Assembly (NCBI GenBank): GCA_022577435.1
Contig: JAKOON010000055.1
Location: 327,501 to 391,500, forward strand
From: Embiotoca jacksoni
Taxonomy: Eukaryota > Chordata > Actinopteri > Embiotocidae
Length of the DNA: 64,000 nucleotides
Direction of reading: 5' to 3'
The position numbers were made by a program, and so were the translations under genes. The notes beneath the pieces are model-generated. The model had not been told where the DNA came from, ran no database searches, and was given only the letters and a program-made list of their open reading frames with translations. Each line of letters starts with the position of its first letter. The first letter of the stretch is position 1. Shown here piece by piece: positions 1-12,379 of the stretch.

Positions 1-785
1 GGTCGTATCATGGTTATCTAACATGGTGGTGGACGTATTATGGTTATCTGACATGGTGGTGGACGTATTATGGTTATCTGACATGGTGGTGGTCGTATCA
101 TGGTTATCTAACATGGTGGTGGTCGTATCATGTTATCTAACATGGTGGTGGTCGTATCATGTTATCTAACATGGTGGTGGTCGTATCATGTTATCTAACA
201 TGGTGGTGGTCGTATCATGGTTATCTGACATGGTGGTGGTCATATCATGGTTATCTGACATGGTGGTGGTAGTATCATGGTTATCTAACATGGCGGTGGT
301 CGTATCATGTTATCTAACATGGTGGTGGTCGTATCATGGTTATCTAACATGGTGGTGGTCGTATCATGGTTATCTGACATGGTGGTGGTCGTATCATGGT
401 TATCTGACATGGTGGTGGTAGTATCATGGTTATCTGACATGGTGGTGGTCGTATCATGGTTATCTAACATGGTGGTGGTCGTATCATGTTATCTAACATG
501 GTGGTGGTAGTATCATGGTTATCTAACATGGTGGTGGTCGTATCATGTTATCTAACATGGTGGTGGTCGTATCATGTTATCTAACATGGTGGTGGTAGTA
601 TCATGGTTATCTGACATGGTGGTGGTCGTATCATGGTTATCTGACATGGTGGTGGTAGTATCATGGTTATCTAACATGGTGGTGGTCGTATCATGGTTAT
701 CTGACATGGTGGTGGTCGTATCATGGTTATCTGACATGGTGGTGGTAGTATCATGGTTATCTGACATGGTGGTGGTAGTATCATG
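1..785. repeat. 29/30-bp minisatellite, truncated by window start
   Basis: About 26 head-to-tail copies of a unit that reads acatggtggtggtcgtatca followed by tggttatct(a/g). Some copies lose one g after 'atcat' and are 29 bp; others change 'gtcg' to 'gtag' or 'gacg'. The array ends sharply at about 785 before unique sequence. Several frames stay open across it because a 30-bp unit keeps phase, so both strands show repetitive open frames rich in V, D and T; these are by-products, not genes. The left end is not in the window. Confidence 0.95.
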
Positions 786-786
786 G

Positions 787-1372
787 TTTTGACCATCGAA
801 ATATAAAAACAAAACCACCACTGTAGTAACACTACTCGCCTTCAAAATAAGAGCGTGTTATTGGCACCTGTGAAGGAGGTCGGTGTGTGTTTGTGAGGGC
901 AGTGAAGAGAAGTTTATCACCGGACTTTAATGTACTCCCACAGACTGCATGAATGTCTGTTGTTCGAGGATATAATAGTCTATTGTTGGGTTGAAGGAAA
1001 CCCGCGGACGCGTCCTCTGCCGACCTGCAGGTGCAGCGCTACTCCACTTCCTTCCTGTCACCTGACCTGCATTTCCCACCAGGACACGATGCAGAGGGAA
1101 GAGAGGAAAATGTGTGTCTGGAAATCTGAGGTTATCGTGGTCATTTCAGCACTCACTTGACCTCTGACCTTTCTTGCACCTCTCCTCTAAATAAAGGTGA
1201 AGTTAAACAGCGGCGGTCTTATCCAGAGCAGATAGAGAAGGAAAAGCTGCCGAGGACAGAAACACGGGAAGGAAAACGTTTCTTTCAGCTCGCGTTTAAG
1301 TGTTTAAGAGAAAGTGGAACAGATGAGGTTGTTCGTACGATTTATTCACGTTTTCCAACTGTTGTTTTCGTC
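787..1372. other. Non-genic stretch, nothing recognised
   Basis: Unique-looking sequence right of the minisatellite. Short open frames occur (930-1160 and the first part of 1157-1480) but show no family resemblance. I see no repeat family here. Confidence 0.5.
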
Positions 1373-2306
1373 ATGAGTACTTTCAGCAGGAGGTCAAAAG
1401 TCTTGAACCAATCAGATGATGCATTTCAGGTGTTGTTTCGTCCTGAGTTTCCTGAAAACTTTAATACTTTAATAGTTTAAAACCGGCCGAGACGAGTTTA
1501 GAAAAGAGATTTTTGCCATTTAGAATCCATCGTTTTATCTGAAGAACAAACTGCATGAATCTATTTGAACTTTTATTTTGGAAAAACTGTCGCAACTTTC
1601 AGTCAAACCAGGATCGCTGCTCCCTGCTGCTTCTTGCGCAATACTCTGCTTTTTATATCTTATTTTATATAATTAATATGTATTCCTATTCTTTGATATT
1701 TCTTTACATTTTTTTGTTTTTTAAAGATTTTACATGTATTTTGTCATTTTAATTCTTGTTGAAGTTTACGAGCAAAGAATACGAATTTCATTGTTCGCTT
1801 TAACCGCCTGTATTTTTTGGAAAAAAAAAATCTCTTAATCTTAATCTTTTAAATCTCTTAAATTGTTATCGTTATGCAAACTTCGCAATATTTTGCTTTT
1901 TAATGACGTTTATTTGTCATTTATTCATTCGTTATTTCCTATTAGCTTGTTTTCAAAGACCAAAAAACGAACGTGCTCAAATTTTCCACTCATACTAGCA
2001 TCCTGACAAAAGTTCAAATTCAAACCAACCGATAAACTGACGTCACCCGTCGGTTTGCCAGAAACCTTAACGTCTCTTCATGTTATCGCAGGACGGAGAC
2101 GAGAAGCTTCCCAGCAGTGATGAAGGAGTGTTGGAGGCTCCTTCAGCGCTTTAATCTCCAAACACGTCGACGCGCTCTCGAGACTGAACGAGGATCTTCT
2201 GGAATCTGCAGCAGAAGTGAGGGAGATGTTAAAAGTCCAGATTGTTGGAAAATACCTGTCAGCAGCTTCACCGCCTCCTTCACACACCCTGAGATCCAGA
2301 GCCTGT

Positions 2307-2376
<70 letters not shown>

Positions 2377-2629
2377 TCCTACATCACCACCAGGGGGCCG
2401 TCAGTGTGCCTGTACCAAGCGGGGACTCGTGGTTATTTAGAAAAACTGTAATTGCGAAGATGTGTTTTCTTTTAGAAAATGACCAATAGAAGACTTGTAA
2501 CTGTCTACCTGTCAGAGTGGAGACCTCGATGGATCTGCAATGGTTGAGGTGAACAAAAGGCTGAAAAAGCACATGGAGAAGAAAAGAGACGCTTTCGATT
2601 GGTTTCAAAAATGTATAATAGAAGTATAA
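1373..2629 (+). CDS. Possible short coiled-coil gene or remnant, unidentified; frame broken as read
   Basis: Three exon-like pieces with compatible splice sites. Piece 1 (1373-1429) starts at ATG, reads MSTFSRRSKVLNQSDDAFQ and ends at CAG|gtgttg in phase 0. Piece 2 (2092-2216) follows a pyrimidine-rich acceptor (gttatcgcag) and ends at GCAGAA|gtgagg. It opens with DGDEKLPSSDEG, meets TAA at 2152-2154, and continues one frame over as LISKHVDALSRLNEDLLES, a heptad-like amphipathic stretch. Piece 3 (2516-2629) follows cctgtcag and reads GDLDGSAMVEVNKRL, then a Lys-rich helix, ending at TAA 2627-2629. All junctions would be phase 0 if one base were missing near 2148-2152, giving about 98 residues. 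I do not recognise the family; its size and helical character recall short meiotic or kinetochore coiled-coil proteins, but that is only an impression. It could be chance, a decayed gene or an assembly error. Confidence 0.27.
2309..2375. repeat. (CA)n microsatellite
   Basis: About 33 uninterrupted AC units. If the candidate small gene is real, this array lies in its second intron. Confidence 0.97.
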
Positions 2630-2689
2630 ACCTGCTTTTTGTCTGCCCCTTCTCGATTCCACCTACGGTTTTATATAAAAGAGTTCGTA

Positions 2690-2935
2690 GCTTCAGGTCT
2701 GTAAAATGGTTCTGATGCAGAAGTGTCTTCAGCTGCAATACCAGCGAGTGCCAGTAGAGGTCGGCTAGAGGTTGGTTGACAAAGTCAATAAATCTGAGAT
2801 ATTGGCCCTCAAAAAGGGGTCTCTTTGATTGACAGGCCTGGGGTGGAATCGGGTTTCCGCTGTAGGTGGGCGGGGCATAGTGTTCTAAACTCCACCCCCT
2901 TGTTACTCCCCAGTTTGTCCAAATATGGTCTCTTT
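2690..2935 (-). repeat. Dispersed repeat family A, copy A1 (reverse)
   Basis: Contains, reversed, the family's landmarks: the 'cagtggtattg' end near 2735-2765, then gattgacaggcctg, then gtccaaatatggtc. About a dozen copies are in this window. For strand labels here, '+' means reading accatatttggac from left to right. It is non-coding; a discussion of its polarity is in the findings. Confidence 0.8.
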
Positions 2936-3456
2936 TGACATGTTTGATAATAACTGGCTATTTATTAGTCCGCCAGCCTTCAGTGCATCTTTATTGTTTT
3001 ATTGATACGGTACATTAACTGTTCTACTTTAAACAAGTTAAAAAAAAGTTTCATTTCTTGTGTTTACGTGCAAATTTTACGATTTCTTGCAAGCGGAGAA
3101 AAAGGAAAATTGGACAAAAGTTGTTCTTGTTCATTTTACTTTGACATCCGTCGGTGTTGTTCGCCTTCGACATGCGGTCCAGGCATGAAGAGAGACTTGT
3201 GTGGCGGACGGCGCTGTTTTCTGGTTTGAGGCTATTTGTTTTACGTCTTTTCGTCTTCTTCTTTCTGAGGCTCCTTTCAGTGAGAACTGAGAAGAGAAGC
3301 AGCACGTTGTTCATCATCTTCACCACCTGCCACCGAAAAAGGAAAATCCCCTCTCGTCATGTCCGTATGAGAGTCGGTGTTCGTGGTGTGAGTTCAGACG
3401 TCCTGTTCAGCATTAGTCTCACCTCAGGAGGCCGGGACACTTATATCAGATCAACA

Positions 3457-3457
<1 letters not shown>

Positions 3458-3524
<67 letters not shown>
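3458..3524. repeat. (CA)n microsatellite
   Basis: About 33 CA units. The flanks at 2940-3457 and 3525-4050 look unique apart from an A22 run near 3676-3697; I see no gene there. Confidence 0.97.
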
Positions 3525-3528
<4 letters not shown>

Positions 3529-4052
3529 TCAAAGGTCAGATAAATCAAACCTTTATCTGGAAAAATGATCTGTGATTTCACGACACGTGACTCAACTCAA
3601 CCCAGCGGACAGTGTGGACGTCCGCCGGAGACGACGGGACGTCCTGACTTTTTACTTTGTGCTGTAAAACTGCAGTAAAAAAAAAAAAAAAAAAAAATGC
3701 TCCGACGGCTGGAAGAGTTTGAACACAACGTGCTTCACACACAAGCGTGTGAGATGTCCTCAAAAAGCTTCGATTTGATGGAAACCGTTCAGATCGCAAT
3801 CATTCTGTTTTGAAAACGTTCCCACGTTTTAATTAATTCGTTCCCACGTTTAGATGGTTTCGGGAGTTTTGATAAATAATAGAAACTTGAGTTCTGCTGT
3901 TCATACTTCCAACATGGGAAGTTTCCCAAACCGATCTGAGGTCTGCGGTTGATTCAACGTTAAATCAGCCTTCGGCATTCTCCTCTTCAGGAACGTGACC
4001 CGGCTCGTCGTGGCCTCCTGACCTCACACGTTCCACCGCCAGGGGCCGCAGG

Positions 4053-4159
<107 letters not shown>

Positions 4160-4287
4160 GACATTTGTGGCACTTTCTAAAGAGAGATAGTGGGTGTGGG
4201 AAAGACCTGCTCGTCCATCTCCAACCGTCCACGACACACACCCTCACACACGATCAGCTGATGCCCAACTCCCCCGACTCTCCCAGC

Positions 4288-4397
<110 letters not shown>

Positions 4398-4399
4398 GT

Positions 4400-5600
4400 C
4401 ACGGCTGCTGGGAAAGTCCCCTCGGCTTCAGTAATATTTCAGTGTGACCGGAGCTCAGACTCTCAGAAACATCATCCTCCGCAGCAACAAATGTTTTATA
4501 TTAAATTTGAAATTCTTGGTGGTCAAAATAGTCAAATAAACCTTAAAACAACCGTTCACGTGTTTTCAGCCTTTTATCGTGTCTGAAGTCGTCCGACGAA
4601 CACTTTACATGCCTGTTTTCTGAAATCTTCCTCTGAACCTCGTCATCCATCAGTTTAACGAGCAGCTCTAGAAATGCGTCAGCTGAGCGTTAAACAACTT
4701 CCGTCTGTGTTTAACGCCGCAGTAGATTTGATTCGGTCATTTACTCCGACACTTCACATCTGACATGATCTGACAGTAAAACCTTTAACGAGTTTTTTTT
4801 ATTTTTTTTATTTTTGATTCCTGGAACACAGACGAGTTGAGTTCAACAAAGAAGCGTCTTTACTTTGCTGCTGTCGAGAAGAACGACCAACGTTCAGGGA
4901 AATTCATAAAAAACAAAAAACGCCTTGTGAGGAACAGCCGGCTCGTTTTAACGCAGAGGAGTCTGAAAACCTGAAAGACAGAACTTCAGACGTCCGTTCA
5001 CGAGGTGGGATTTTTGTAAACGTTTTTTTGAATATTAGAAATGATTCAAAACTCCCCAAAAAAACGAACGGAAAAAAAAAATTGGTGTATTTTTGGGGCG
5101 TTTTCACACCTGGAAGTTTGAACCATTCGGACGAACGCAGTAACAAACGTTTACTCAACATTTATTGGTGCGTCTGACGTCGGTGTCGTCACTTCAGACA
5201 TTTTAACGAAGAAAAATAAATTACCTGATTCATTTTGTTATTACGTTATTACGGCTTTAAGACCGATTTTTATTCAGTTTTGATCTTTAAATCCTGTGTT
5301 TTTAATTGTTGACCAGTTCATTGTTCCCGGTTGGTTAATGCGTGACAACTTCCTGTAATTGGTCCGAAGGTCCGAATCGTCAAAAACGAGCTGCCAAACG
5401 AACCGAACGATGGTTCGGTTCGATCTGGACGGAGACGAGCTCTTCCGCTCGGATCAAATATCGGCCGTTCGATCCACACCTGCTACTTTTGGTTCGGACC
5501 GAACTGAAAGGCGTGAAAGCAGAATCAGGCTTCGAGACGTTCGTTTCTATTTGCAAAAGGCCTTCGAGCGAGACGGTGAAAAACACAGAAGCATAAAAAT
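4400..5600. other. Non-genic stretch with a possible MITE-like segment at about 5090-5560
   Basis: 4400-5080 is AT-rich with nothing recognised. At 5090-5150 and 5360-5560 there are clustered 'ttcggacgaac', 'ggttcggtt' and 'gttcggaccgaac' motifs with partial inverted symmetry, which resembles a non-autonomous DNA element. The long minus-strand open frame over 5380-5910 has no family resemblance. Confidence 0.35.
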
Positions 5601-5604
5601 GCAC

Positions 5605-5815
5605 TTTCACTGCAGAAAAGTCCCATTTCGTCGTTTCCCATCCGTTTCTATAAATACAGATCATGAGAGGAGCTTTGATGGTGTTAAACGTTCGGAGAGC
5701 ATGAGGGGGATTTCTTTGTGTAAAAACTTGTACTTTAAGTGGATTAACGTCCTGACGGATGAGAGGAGGAAAGGGAGAGTTGGAGGCAGAGATGCAGTGG
5801 ATGAAGGGAGAAAAG
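5605..5815 (+). repeat. Dispersed repeat family B, copy B1
   Basis: Shares gaggagctttgatg and flanking sequence with the reverse copy at 18295-18465. Both copies stay open in the matching frame (NTDHERSFDGVKRSE here, NVDHKRSFDDVQRSE there), so they are diverged copies of one element. Confidence 0.7.
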
Positions 5816-6257
5816 GATAATTGTGTGTTTCTGCAGTGAAAGACTGTTATTCTTTGGTGCTGCTGAGAGGCGGCCATTGTTAGCTGGAGTTTACCAGTGG
5901 GACCGGTCATCAGAGATCACACACCCTGACAGGCGCCCTCGGACCTGATCTCCACGAGCTGCCCGGAGGAGGCTTACTCAAGATTATCTCCTCCAATCAG
6001 CAGCGCGCTGCCGGGAGATCTGTTCACTTACTTGTTTGTTCGATCGTCATGTGGGATAAACGTGTTTTCTTAAAAAGTGGCTCCGTGTCGTTGAAGCATT
6101 CCTTTGAGTTCCTAGAAAACGGATCTAAACAAAGTCAAGGATTAAAGAAATTGCCAGATTTGATCCTCAAAACTCAACAGCTTTCAGCCAAGCGGCAAAA
6201 AAACGTGACGTCGCACGTCGATTTGTGAACAGCTGTTTTTTAGCCTCGAATTTGGCA

Positions 6258-6284
6258 TTTTTTTTTTTTTTTTTTTTTTTTTTT
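6258..6284. repeat. T27 homopolymer at the edge of a family A copy
   Basis: Directly abuts the 'attggccagaagtgacc' boundary of family A copy A2. T-runs occur at the same boundary in two other copies. Confidence 0.9.
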
Positions 6285-6650
6285 ATTGGCCAGAAGTGAC
6301 CATATTTGGACAAGCTGAGGAGGAGCGGGCGGTTGACCTGATTGGGAACCCGATGACACTCTGCCCCGCCCACCTATCGCTGGAACCTGACTGCGCCACA
6401 GGCCTGTCAATCAAACTAGCCCCGCCCCCAAACACAGCTGTGTTTGACTTAATATCTAAGAGGAGAGAATTTATCTGACGACACCATGATGATTTATGGA
6501 AAACATTTACTGACTTTGTATTTCAGGAGAGCTTTTTGAATGGGAGTCTATTGCAGACAGCCCCTACTGGTCGTCAGTGGTACTACACTTTAAAGCAATT
6601 ACGCATTTGGCCAAACTTTTCAGACCCGGAAACTATGAACGAAAGCAAAC
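6285..6650 (+). repeat. Dispersed repeat family A, copy A2 (near full length)
   Basis: Runs from aagtgaccatatttggac through gcctgtcaatcaaac to the end segment with cagtggtactacactttaa and 'aactatgaac'. With copies A4 and A12 it defines the approximate 350-400 bp unit. Confidence 0.85.
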
Positions 6651-6778
6651 TAGCCTTCATGTTCGTGTTCTCGTTGAAGTTCAGCATGTCCGAAACGTGT
6701 AAAACACGACTTCGATTTGTGATTAAAAGCAAAAGTGCAATCAGGGCGTTTACACTTATTTGCTTATCCACTTCCTGC

Positions 6779-6793
6779 AGCGCCCCCTGGTGT
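6779..6793 (-). promoter_or_regulatory. CTCF-like core motif
   Basis: Read on the minus strand this is ACACCAGGGGGCGCT, close to the vertebrate CTCF core. It is the only reverse-oriented strong match I found. Confidence 0.4.
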
Positions 6794-7217
6794 GTGGAGG
6801 ACAGGGCCTCTAATTTCTTAACACGTGAAACGTGTTTATTAACCAAAAGTAGGCAATGCCAAGTTTTTAGTTGTTTTTTTTTGATAAACAACGCTTTACA
6901 TTTCTAATCGAAGTTTTCAGGAGGAGTTCAATAATAAGAAATTAACTTGGTAACTCATTGTATCGCGGTGGGTTCAGGTGTTTGCGGGAAAAGCAGTTTT
7001 TCATCTAAGAACGAATGTTTTCTGAAACATCCTCACAGATTCATACCCCCCCCCCCTCTCCAATGTTCCCATGGTTTTCCCAGGCCGGCTCTCCCAGGGT
7101 GTTTGACCTGACTCTCGTGCCCCTCTCTGCCCTCGTTCTGCCCCTCTTGGTGCTTCCTGCCCCCTGCTGCTCCACACAGGCTCTTATTGTAGCCGAGCCT
7201 ACGCCTGCCACTACCCA

Positions 7218-7218
<1 letters not shown>

Positions 7219-7286
<68 letters not shown>
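7219..7286. repeat. (CA)n microsatellite
   Basis: About 34 CA units, followed by broken CA-rich sequence to 7370. Confidence 0.97.
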
Positions 7287-7287
<1 letters not shown>

Positions 7288-7387
7288 CACACACGATCAC
7301 ACGCAAAATTCATGCACGACGCCAAGACAAATGTGGCTACACACACAATACCTGAAATAATTCACACACAATAAAAGTGAAAATCTT

Positions 7388-7670
7388 CATGACACGTGGA
7401 GAACCCTGTTGCCATGGCGCCACAGTTCAGGTGGTTTGCGTTCTCTGGGTTCTTTAAAAGACGCAGCAGCAGACAGGAAACTGTCAGCAGGGGGGAAAGG
7501 ACAACGAGGGACAGGTGAAACTAATCAAGGAGCGGGGCCAACAATGCAGAAAAGAAGTCGGAACCAGAACAGAACCTCAGAAGGTCCCGGTGGAACTCGG
7601 TGTTGACAGTCTGGGGGACGAATTCACGGTGACACAAAGAAAACCCAGCTGGTGTCTCCTGACCAGACGC
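7388..7670 (+). repeat. Dispersed repeat family C, copy C1
   Basis: Holds gagaaccctgttgccatgg near 7400 and aactcggtgttgacagtctg near 7590. The same two blocks, closer together and reversed, are at 58590-58710; the second block alone is at 18550-18645. Confidence 0.65.
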
Positions 7671-7878
7671 ACCTTCTACGGTGTTGGACGGTGAAGCTCC
7701 GCCCCCTCTGAGCACGCCGCTCATCGCTTCATCGCCGTCGACTTTCGACTTTCAAGGCTTTCAAGTGTCTGACACATTTTTTTTTAATCTGTTCTACGAA
7801 GGTTTACTTGGATTTGAGGAACAGCGTTGGACCTACGATGGATTTTACTCTGAGCCACTTCCTTCTGTTGTCGGAGGC

Positions 7879-8904
<1,026 letters not shown>

Positions 8905-9336
8905 GTCGACAGTCTGCAGACACTGCCCCCCCCCCCTTTACACACACACAGTCACACATATTGAAGTACAAAGTGTGCACACACACCCTTCCTCTCGTGC
9001 CTCCGTCCTGACTGAAGGGGAAAACCGGCCGAACAGACTCACTCACTGTTTCCAGGTTGTTTTCTGACGTAACCGACGACATGAAGCGACAAAAAAAAAA
9101 AAATATGGTGGACATTTGGTGCAACAGTTTGTGCAAAATTCTATTCAAGGGCAGAATTTCTGTTATTTCTATTTGCCGTGTAACATTTTACCGCATCTTT
9201 ATTTGTGTTTTCAGTAAAACTCGAAGCTCGAAGGAGACGGACGTTCGTGCTTCAGATTAATGAAATTCAGAGAAAAACAAGTCGAGCGCCAGCGAATGAG
9301 AAACATGTCCAGTTTACTCCTGAACAATGAGACCAG

Positions 9337-9378
9337 GAGGAGGAGGATGAGGAGGAGGAGGAGGAGGAGGAGGAGGGA
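9337..9378. repeat. (GGA)n purine-rich tract
   Basis: Short run of gag/agg triplets on the + strand. The flanks 8930-9780 otherwise show no gene or recognised repeat. Confidence 0.9.
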
Positions 9379-9779
9379 AGTGGGAGAAAAGGAGGAAAAG
9401 AGTGAAGGACTCGAGAGAAAGAAAAGACGTGACTGCGGGTGATTTAGTGGAAGTTAATCAGAGAACGTGAATCGAGCTGCAGAAAGAACGGAAGCGGCTG
9501 CACGACGTCTGGAGTGTGTTTGTGTTGGTGCGTCGCTGTCGGCGTGTTTGTTGACTCAGGCGGCGAGCGGCACGGCGGCCATTGTTTTGGTTCGGAGTCC
9601 CCGAAGTCTCAGAGTCAGATTTCAAGACGCTCTGAAGGACGATGGGTAACCAGCTGGTTTGTTTACCGGCTAGATTGATGAGGGTGTTTAAATTTAAAAA
9701 CGAGGGGCAATAAATACGTTCCCAGACGGGGATTCAGAAAGTATTCAAACCTTTTGCACACTTTATCGTGTTGCAGACA

Positions 9780-10118
9780 ACCAGCGGCGACGTCACCGCG
9801 TCGGTTTGTGAACGTTATGAAGCCTCCAGTTCAGATTCTGTCATATACCATATTTGGACGAGCTGGGGGAGGAGCCAGAGGTGGATCTGACCGATCTGAT
9901 TGGAAACCTGACGATACTACGTCCCGCCCACCGATAGCTGTAACCTGACTGCACCACAGGCCTGTCAATCAAACAGACACACCCCCAAAAACAGGTCTTC
10001 TTGAATCTTCTTTTCTAATGAATGAGGGATTATTTTCAGATGGACCTCCAGAAAACTAATAAGAAGGAGTGACTTTAGCTAACAACACCGAGATAACTGA
10101 TGGACACTTTACTATGTT
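9780..10118 (+). repeat. Dispersed repeat family A, copy A3
   Basis: Has the long form of the left end (gtttgtgaacgttatgaa) and runs through atatttggacgagctgg, gcctgtcaatcaaac and 'gataactgatggacac'. Confidence 0.85.
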
Positions 10119-10271
10119 GAGTGCTCTGAAATAACTTAATAAAGTTGAATTTAATTGAATAAACTCAACTAAAGTAAAAATCTTTGCATATAAATTGTTA
10201 AATCAAACATTCAGAGTATTAAAATCGGTCACATTCCTGCTTCTGTTCAGTGTTTGTCACCGACATGCTGT

Positions 10272-10273
<2 letters not shown>

Positions 10274-10351
<78 letters not shown>
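10274..10351. repeat. (CA)n microsatellite
   Basis: About 38 CA units. Confidence 0.97.
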
Positions 10352-10354
<3 letters not shown>

Positions 10355-10436
10355 TGACATGTCCACTGTAAACCGTCACCTTCCACATTCCCAGCGTTCC
10401 CGACGTTCCCTCCTGTTAATCTCTGTGGGACACCTG

Positions 10437-10437
<1 letters not shown>

Positions 10438-10482
<45 letters not shown>

Positions 10483-10503
10483 CGATGTGTGTGTGTGTGT
10501 TCG

Positions 10504-10538
<35 letters not shown>

Positions 10539-10558
10539 CGATGTGTGTGTGTGTGTGT
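10438..10558. repeat. (TG)n array with three regularly placed ttcga interruptions
   Basis: TG repeat broken at about 10481, 10500 and 10537 by 'ttcgatg', showing local duplication of the interruption inside the array. Confidence 0.95.
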
Positions 10559-10628
10559 CACAGCTCGTCTTTCATGTCCATTTTAATCTCTTTAATTAAT
10601 TCTAAGGTCCATATTACATAATAGGATC

Positions 10629-10630
<2 letters not shown>

Positions 10631-10678
<48 letters not shown>
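10631..10678. repeat. (CA)n microsatellite
   Basis: About 24 CA units. 10680-11130 beyond it shows only a short direct repeat (gcatgaaatcagatggac twice near 10980-11015). Confidence 0.97.
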
Positions 10679-10681
<3 letters not shown>

Positions 10682-11134
10682 GTATGTGTGTTGCTTATAT
10701 GATGGCATGTCATGTTTGATTGACAACTGTCTCGGCCAATCACAAACACCCTTTTCCTTCTGTTTTTTGCTCCCTCAGCTCTGAGTGACGTCGGCGACCC
10801 AACGTCGTGCGCTCGTTTGTGTTTTTTAGGATTTCCTGCTGCCCCGTCCCGACCTCTGCAGAGCTCTATTTTTAAACTGCTGGTGACCTTTGACCCCAGC
10901 TGCTTTATTTAGGCTGGTAAACAGTCTGGGAAACTGAGAGGGATTTCCCCAAAACACTGCGTATACTTTAGTGTCTGAGCATGAAATCAGATGGACAGCA
11001 TGAAATCAGATGGACGTTTTGCACTTTTCTGTCAACGTGAGAAACTGATGCAGTTTAACACAAATGCAAATACTGAAGCTTTAATGTTTATTATATGTAT
11101 GTTTATATCTGGTTTCTTTTTGCTTAGTAAAGTT

Positions 11135-11260
11135 TTAACCTGCATTTTGTGGATGCAGAAATGAACTGCGTTCAACAGACGACGGTTTTCTGAAGTGTTC
11201 CTGAGCCCATGCAGTGATTTCCACATCAAAATCATGGCTGTTAAAGACGTCTTTTACATG
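11135..11260 (-). mobile_element. Tc1/mariner-like transposase fragment (decayed)
   Basis: The minus strand reads EITAWAQEHFRKPSSV, which matches a well-known stretch of fish Tc1-like transposases. Only this short piece survives and the flanks are unrelated. Five other fragments of the same family are in the window. Confidence 0.75.
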
Positions 11261-12240
11261 ATTTTGCAAATCATTGAATAGAAAACAGGATTTTATCTCC
11301 TTGAAAATGAAGTAATTGTTAAAATTGTGGAGTAATTCAATTAAATGATAATATTTGTTGCACATGTTTGAACATCTCAAGTTCTGATAGGTGAAAAGGA
11401 AAAAAGGAGGATCTCCAACATGAAGGGAAAACACAACTAAATCCGAGTGCGTGCAACAGTTTAAGACTTTAGAAACATCGCCCTCTGCAGGCTCATCGGC
11501 AGACCTACAACGATGACCACTCATGAATCACCCAGCTGAGTGGAGGAAACACCGGCTGAGTTAATGAGCATCTGTTTCGAGTCCAGAAAGATTTCGGGAC
11601 ATTTTTCTGACTTTATATCTGTTTGCGTTGAACAGATGTGCTCCGATGTGTCGTGTCCTTTCAGCTGTAACTTGTAAACAGGAGATTTATGCAAATGTAC
11701 TGCAGCTCTCGGTTTCAGCAGTCAAAATCATCATATATTTAGTAAAAAAAAAAAAAAAAAAGACAAAGTCAGCAGCTCAGAGAGGAAACCACAATGTGGA
11801 ATACGTAACTAAAAAGATGCTAATTTTAAAAGATCTGAAATTTAACACCTTCAACACCTTTAACAGGTCTTGCTTCCAAAAATTTAATCTAGAGTTAGAA
11901 TATAATATCTGCATAATTTATAGATATTACTGTACATTTATAGTAAGTATAAAAAACGAATTTTACCAAATTATCTGAAATGTGAGAAGCAAATTTGTAT
12001 AATTCCACTTCGGGTGCTTCTTTTTTTCTCGTAACACTGTTTTAAAATAAAACGTCAACAATGAGAACTTTTTTTTTTAATATTAAATCAATTTAAAAAA
12101 AAAAAAAAAACAGATACAATAAATAAAACCAAAATAACAAATTATGAATGTCTAAAATTATAAATTGTCCAAAATAAACAGATAAATAATATAGAAACAA
12201 AAGCGTAAATATATAAAACACTACACTTGTTTGGCTCAAC
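11260..12240. other. AT-rich non-genic stretch
   Basis: AT-rich with A- or T-runs at 11744-11761, 12070-12079 and 12095-12110. No gene or recognised repeat. Confidence 0.5.
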
Positions 12241-12244
12241 TTGT

Positions 12245-12379
12245 TTAACTTTATGCAAATAACCTGTGACGCACCGGAAACGGAAGTTCTGTTTTTTTCC
12301 CGCAGGTGTTCTTTTTTTTTTTTTCCTCTCTGGTCTCGCGCCGCTCCAGCTGCCAGCCTCCGGAGGTTTTAAACCGAAA
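12245..12379 (+). promoter_or_regulatory. Putative promoter and 5' UTR of the MADF-BESS gene
   Basis: An octamer ATGCAAAT is at 12253-12260 and two adjacent ETS-type motifs (ACCGGAAAC 12273-12281, ACGGAAGT 12280-12287) lie about 100 bp before the ATG, where sequence turns CpG-rich. This is typical of a TATA-less vertebrate promoter. The start site itself is inferred. Confidence 0.55.

Noticed and set aside
188..845. Open frames of V/S/L and D/N/H/T repeats over the first minisatellite
   Set aside because: A 30-bp unit keeps frames open automatically; 29-bp variants break each frame, so no selection for coding is seen.
1157..1372. N-terminal extension of the open frame before 1373 as a protein-coding exon
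   Set aside because: The segment has no recognisable domain or conserved-looking helix, and its composition does not differ from flanking non-coding DNA.
5380..5910. 176-codon minus-strand open frame
   Set aside because: No recognisable domain, and it crosses the boundary between two repeat-like segments (a possible MITE and family B).
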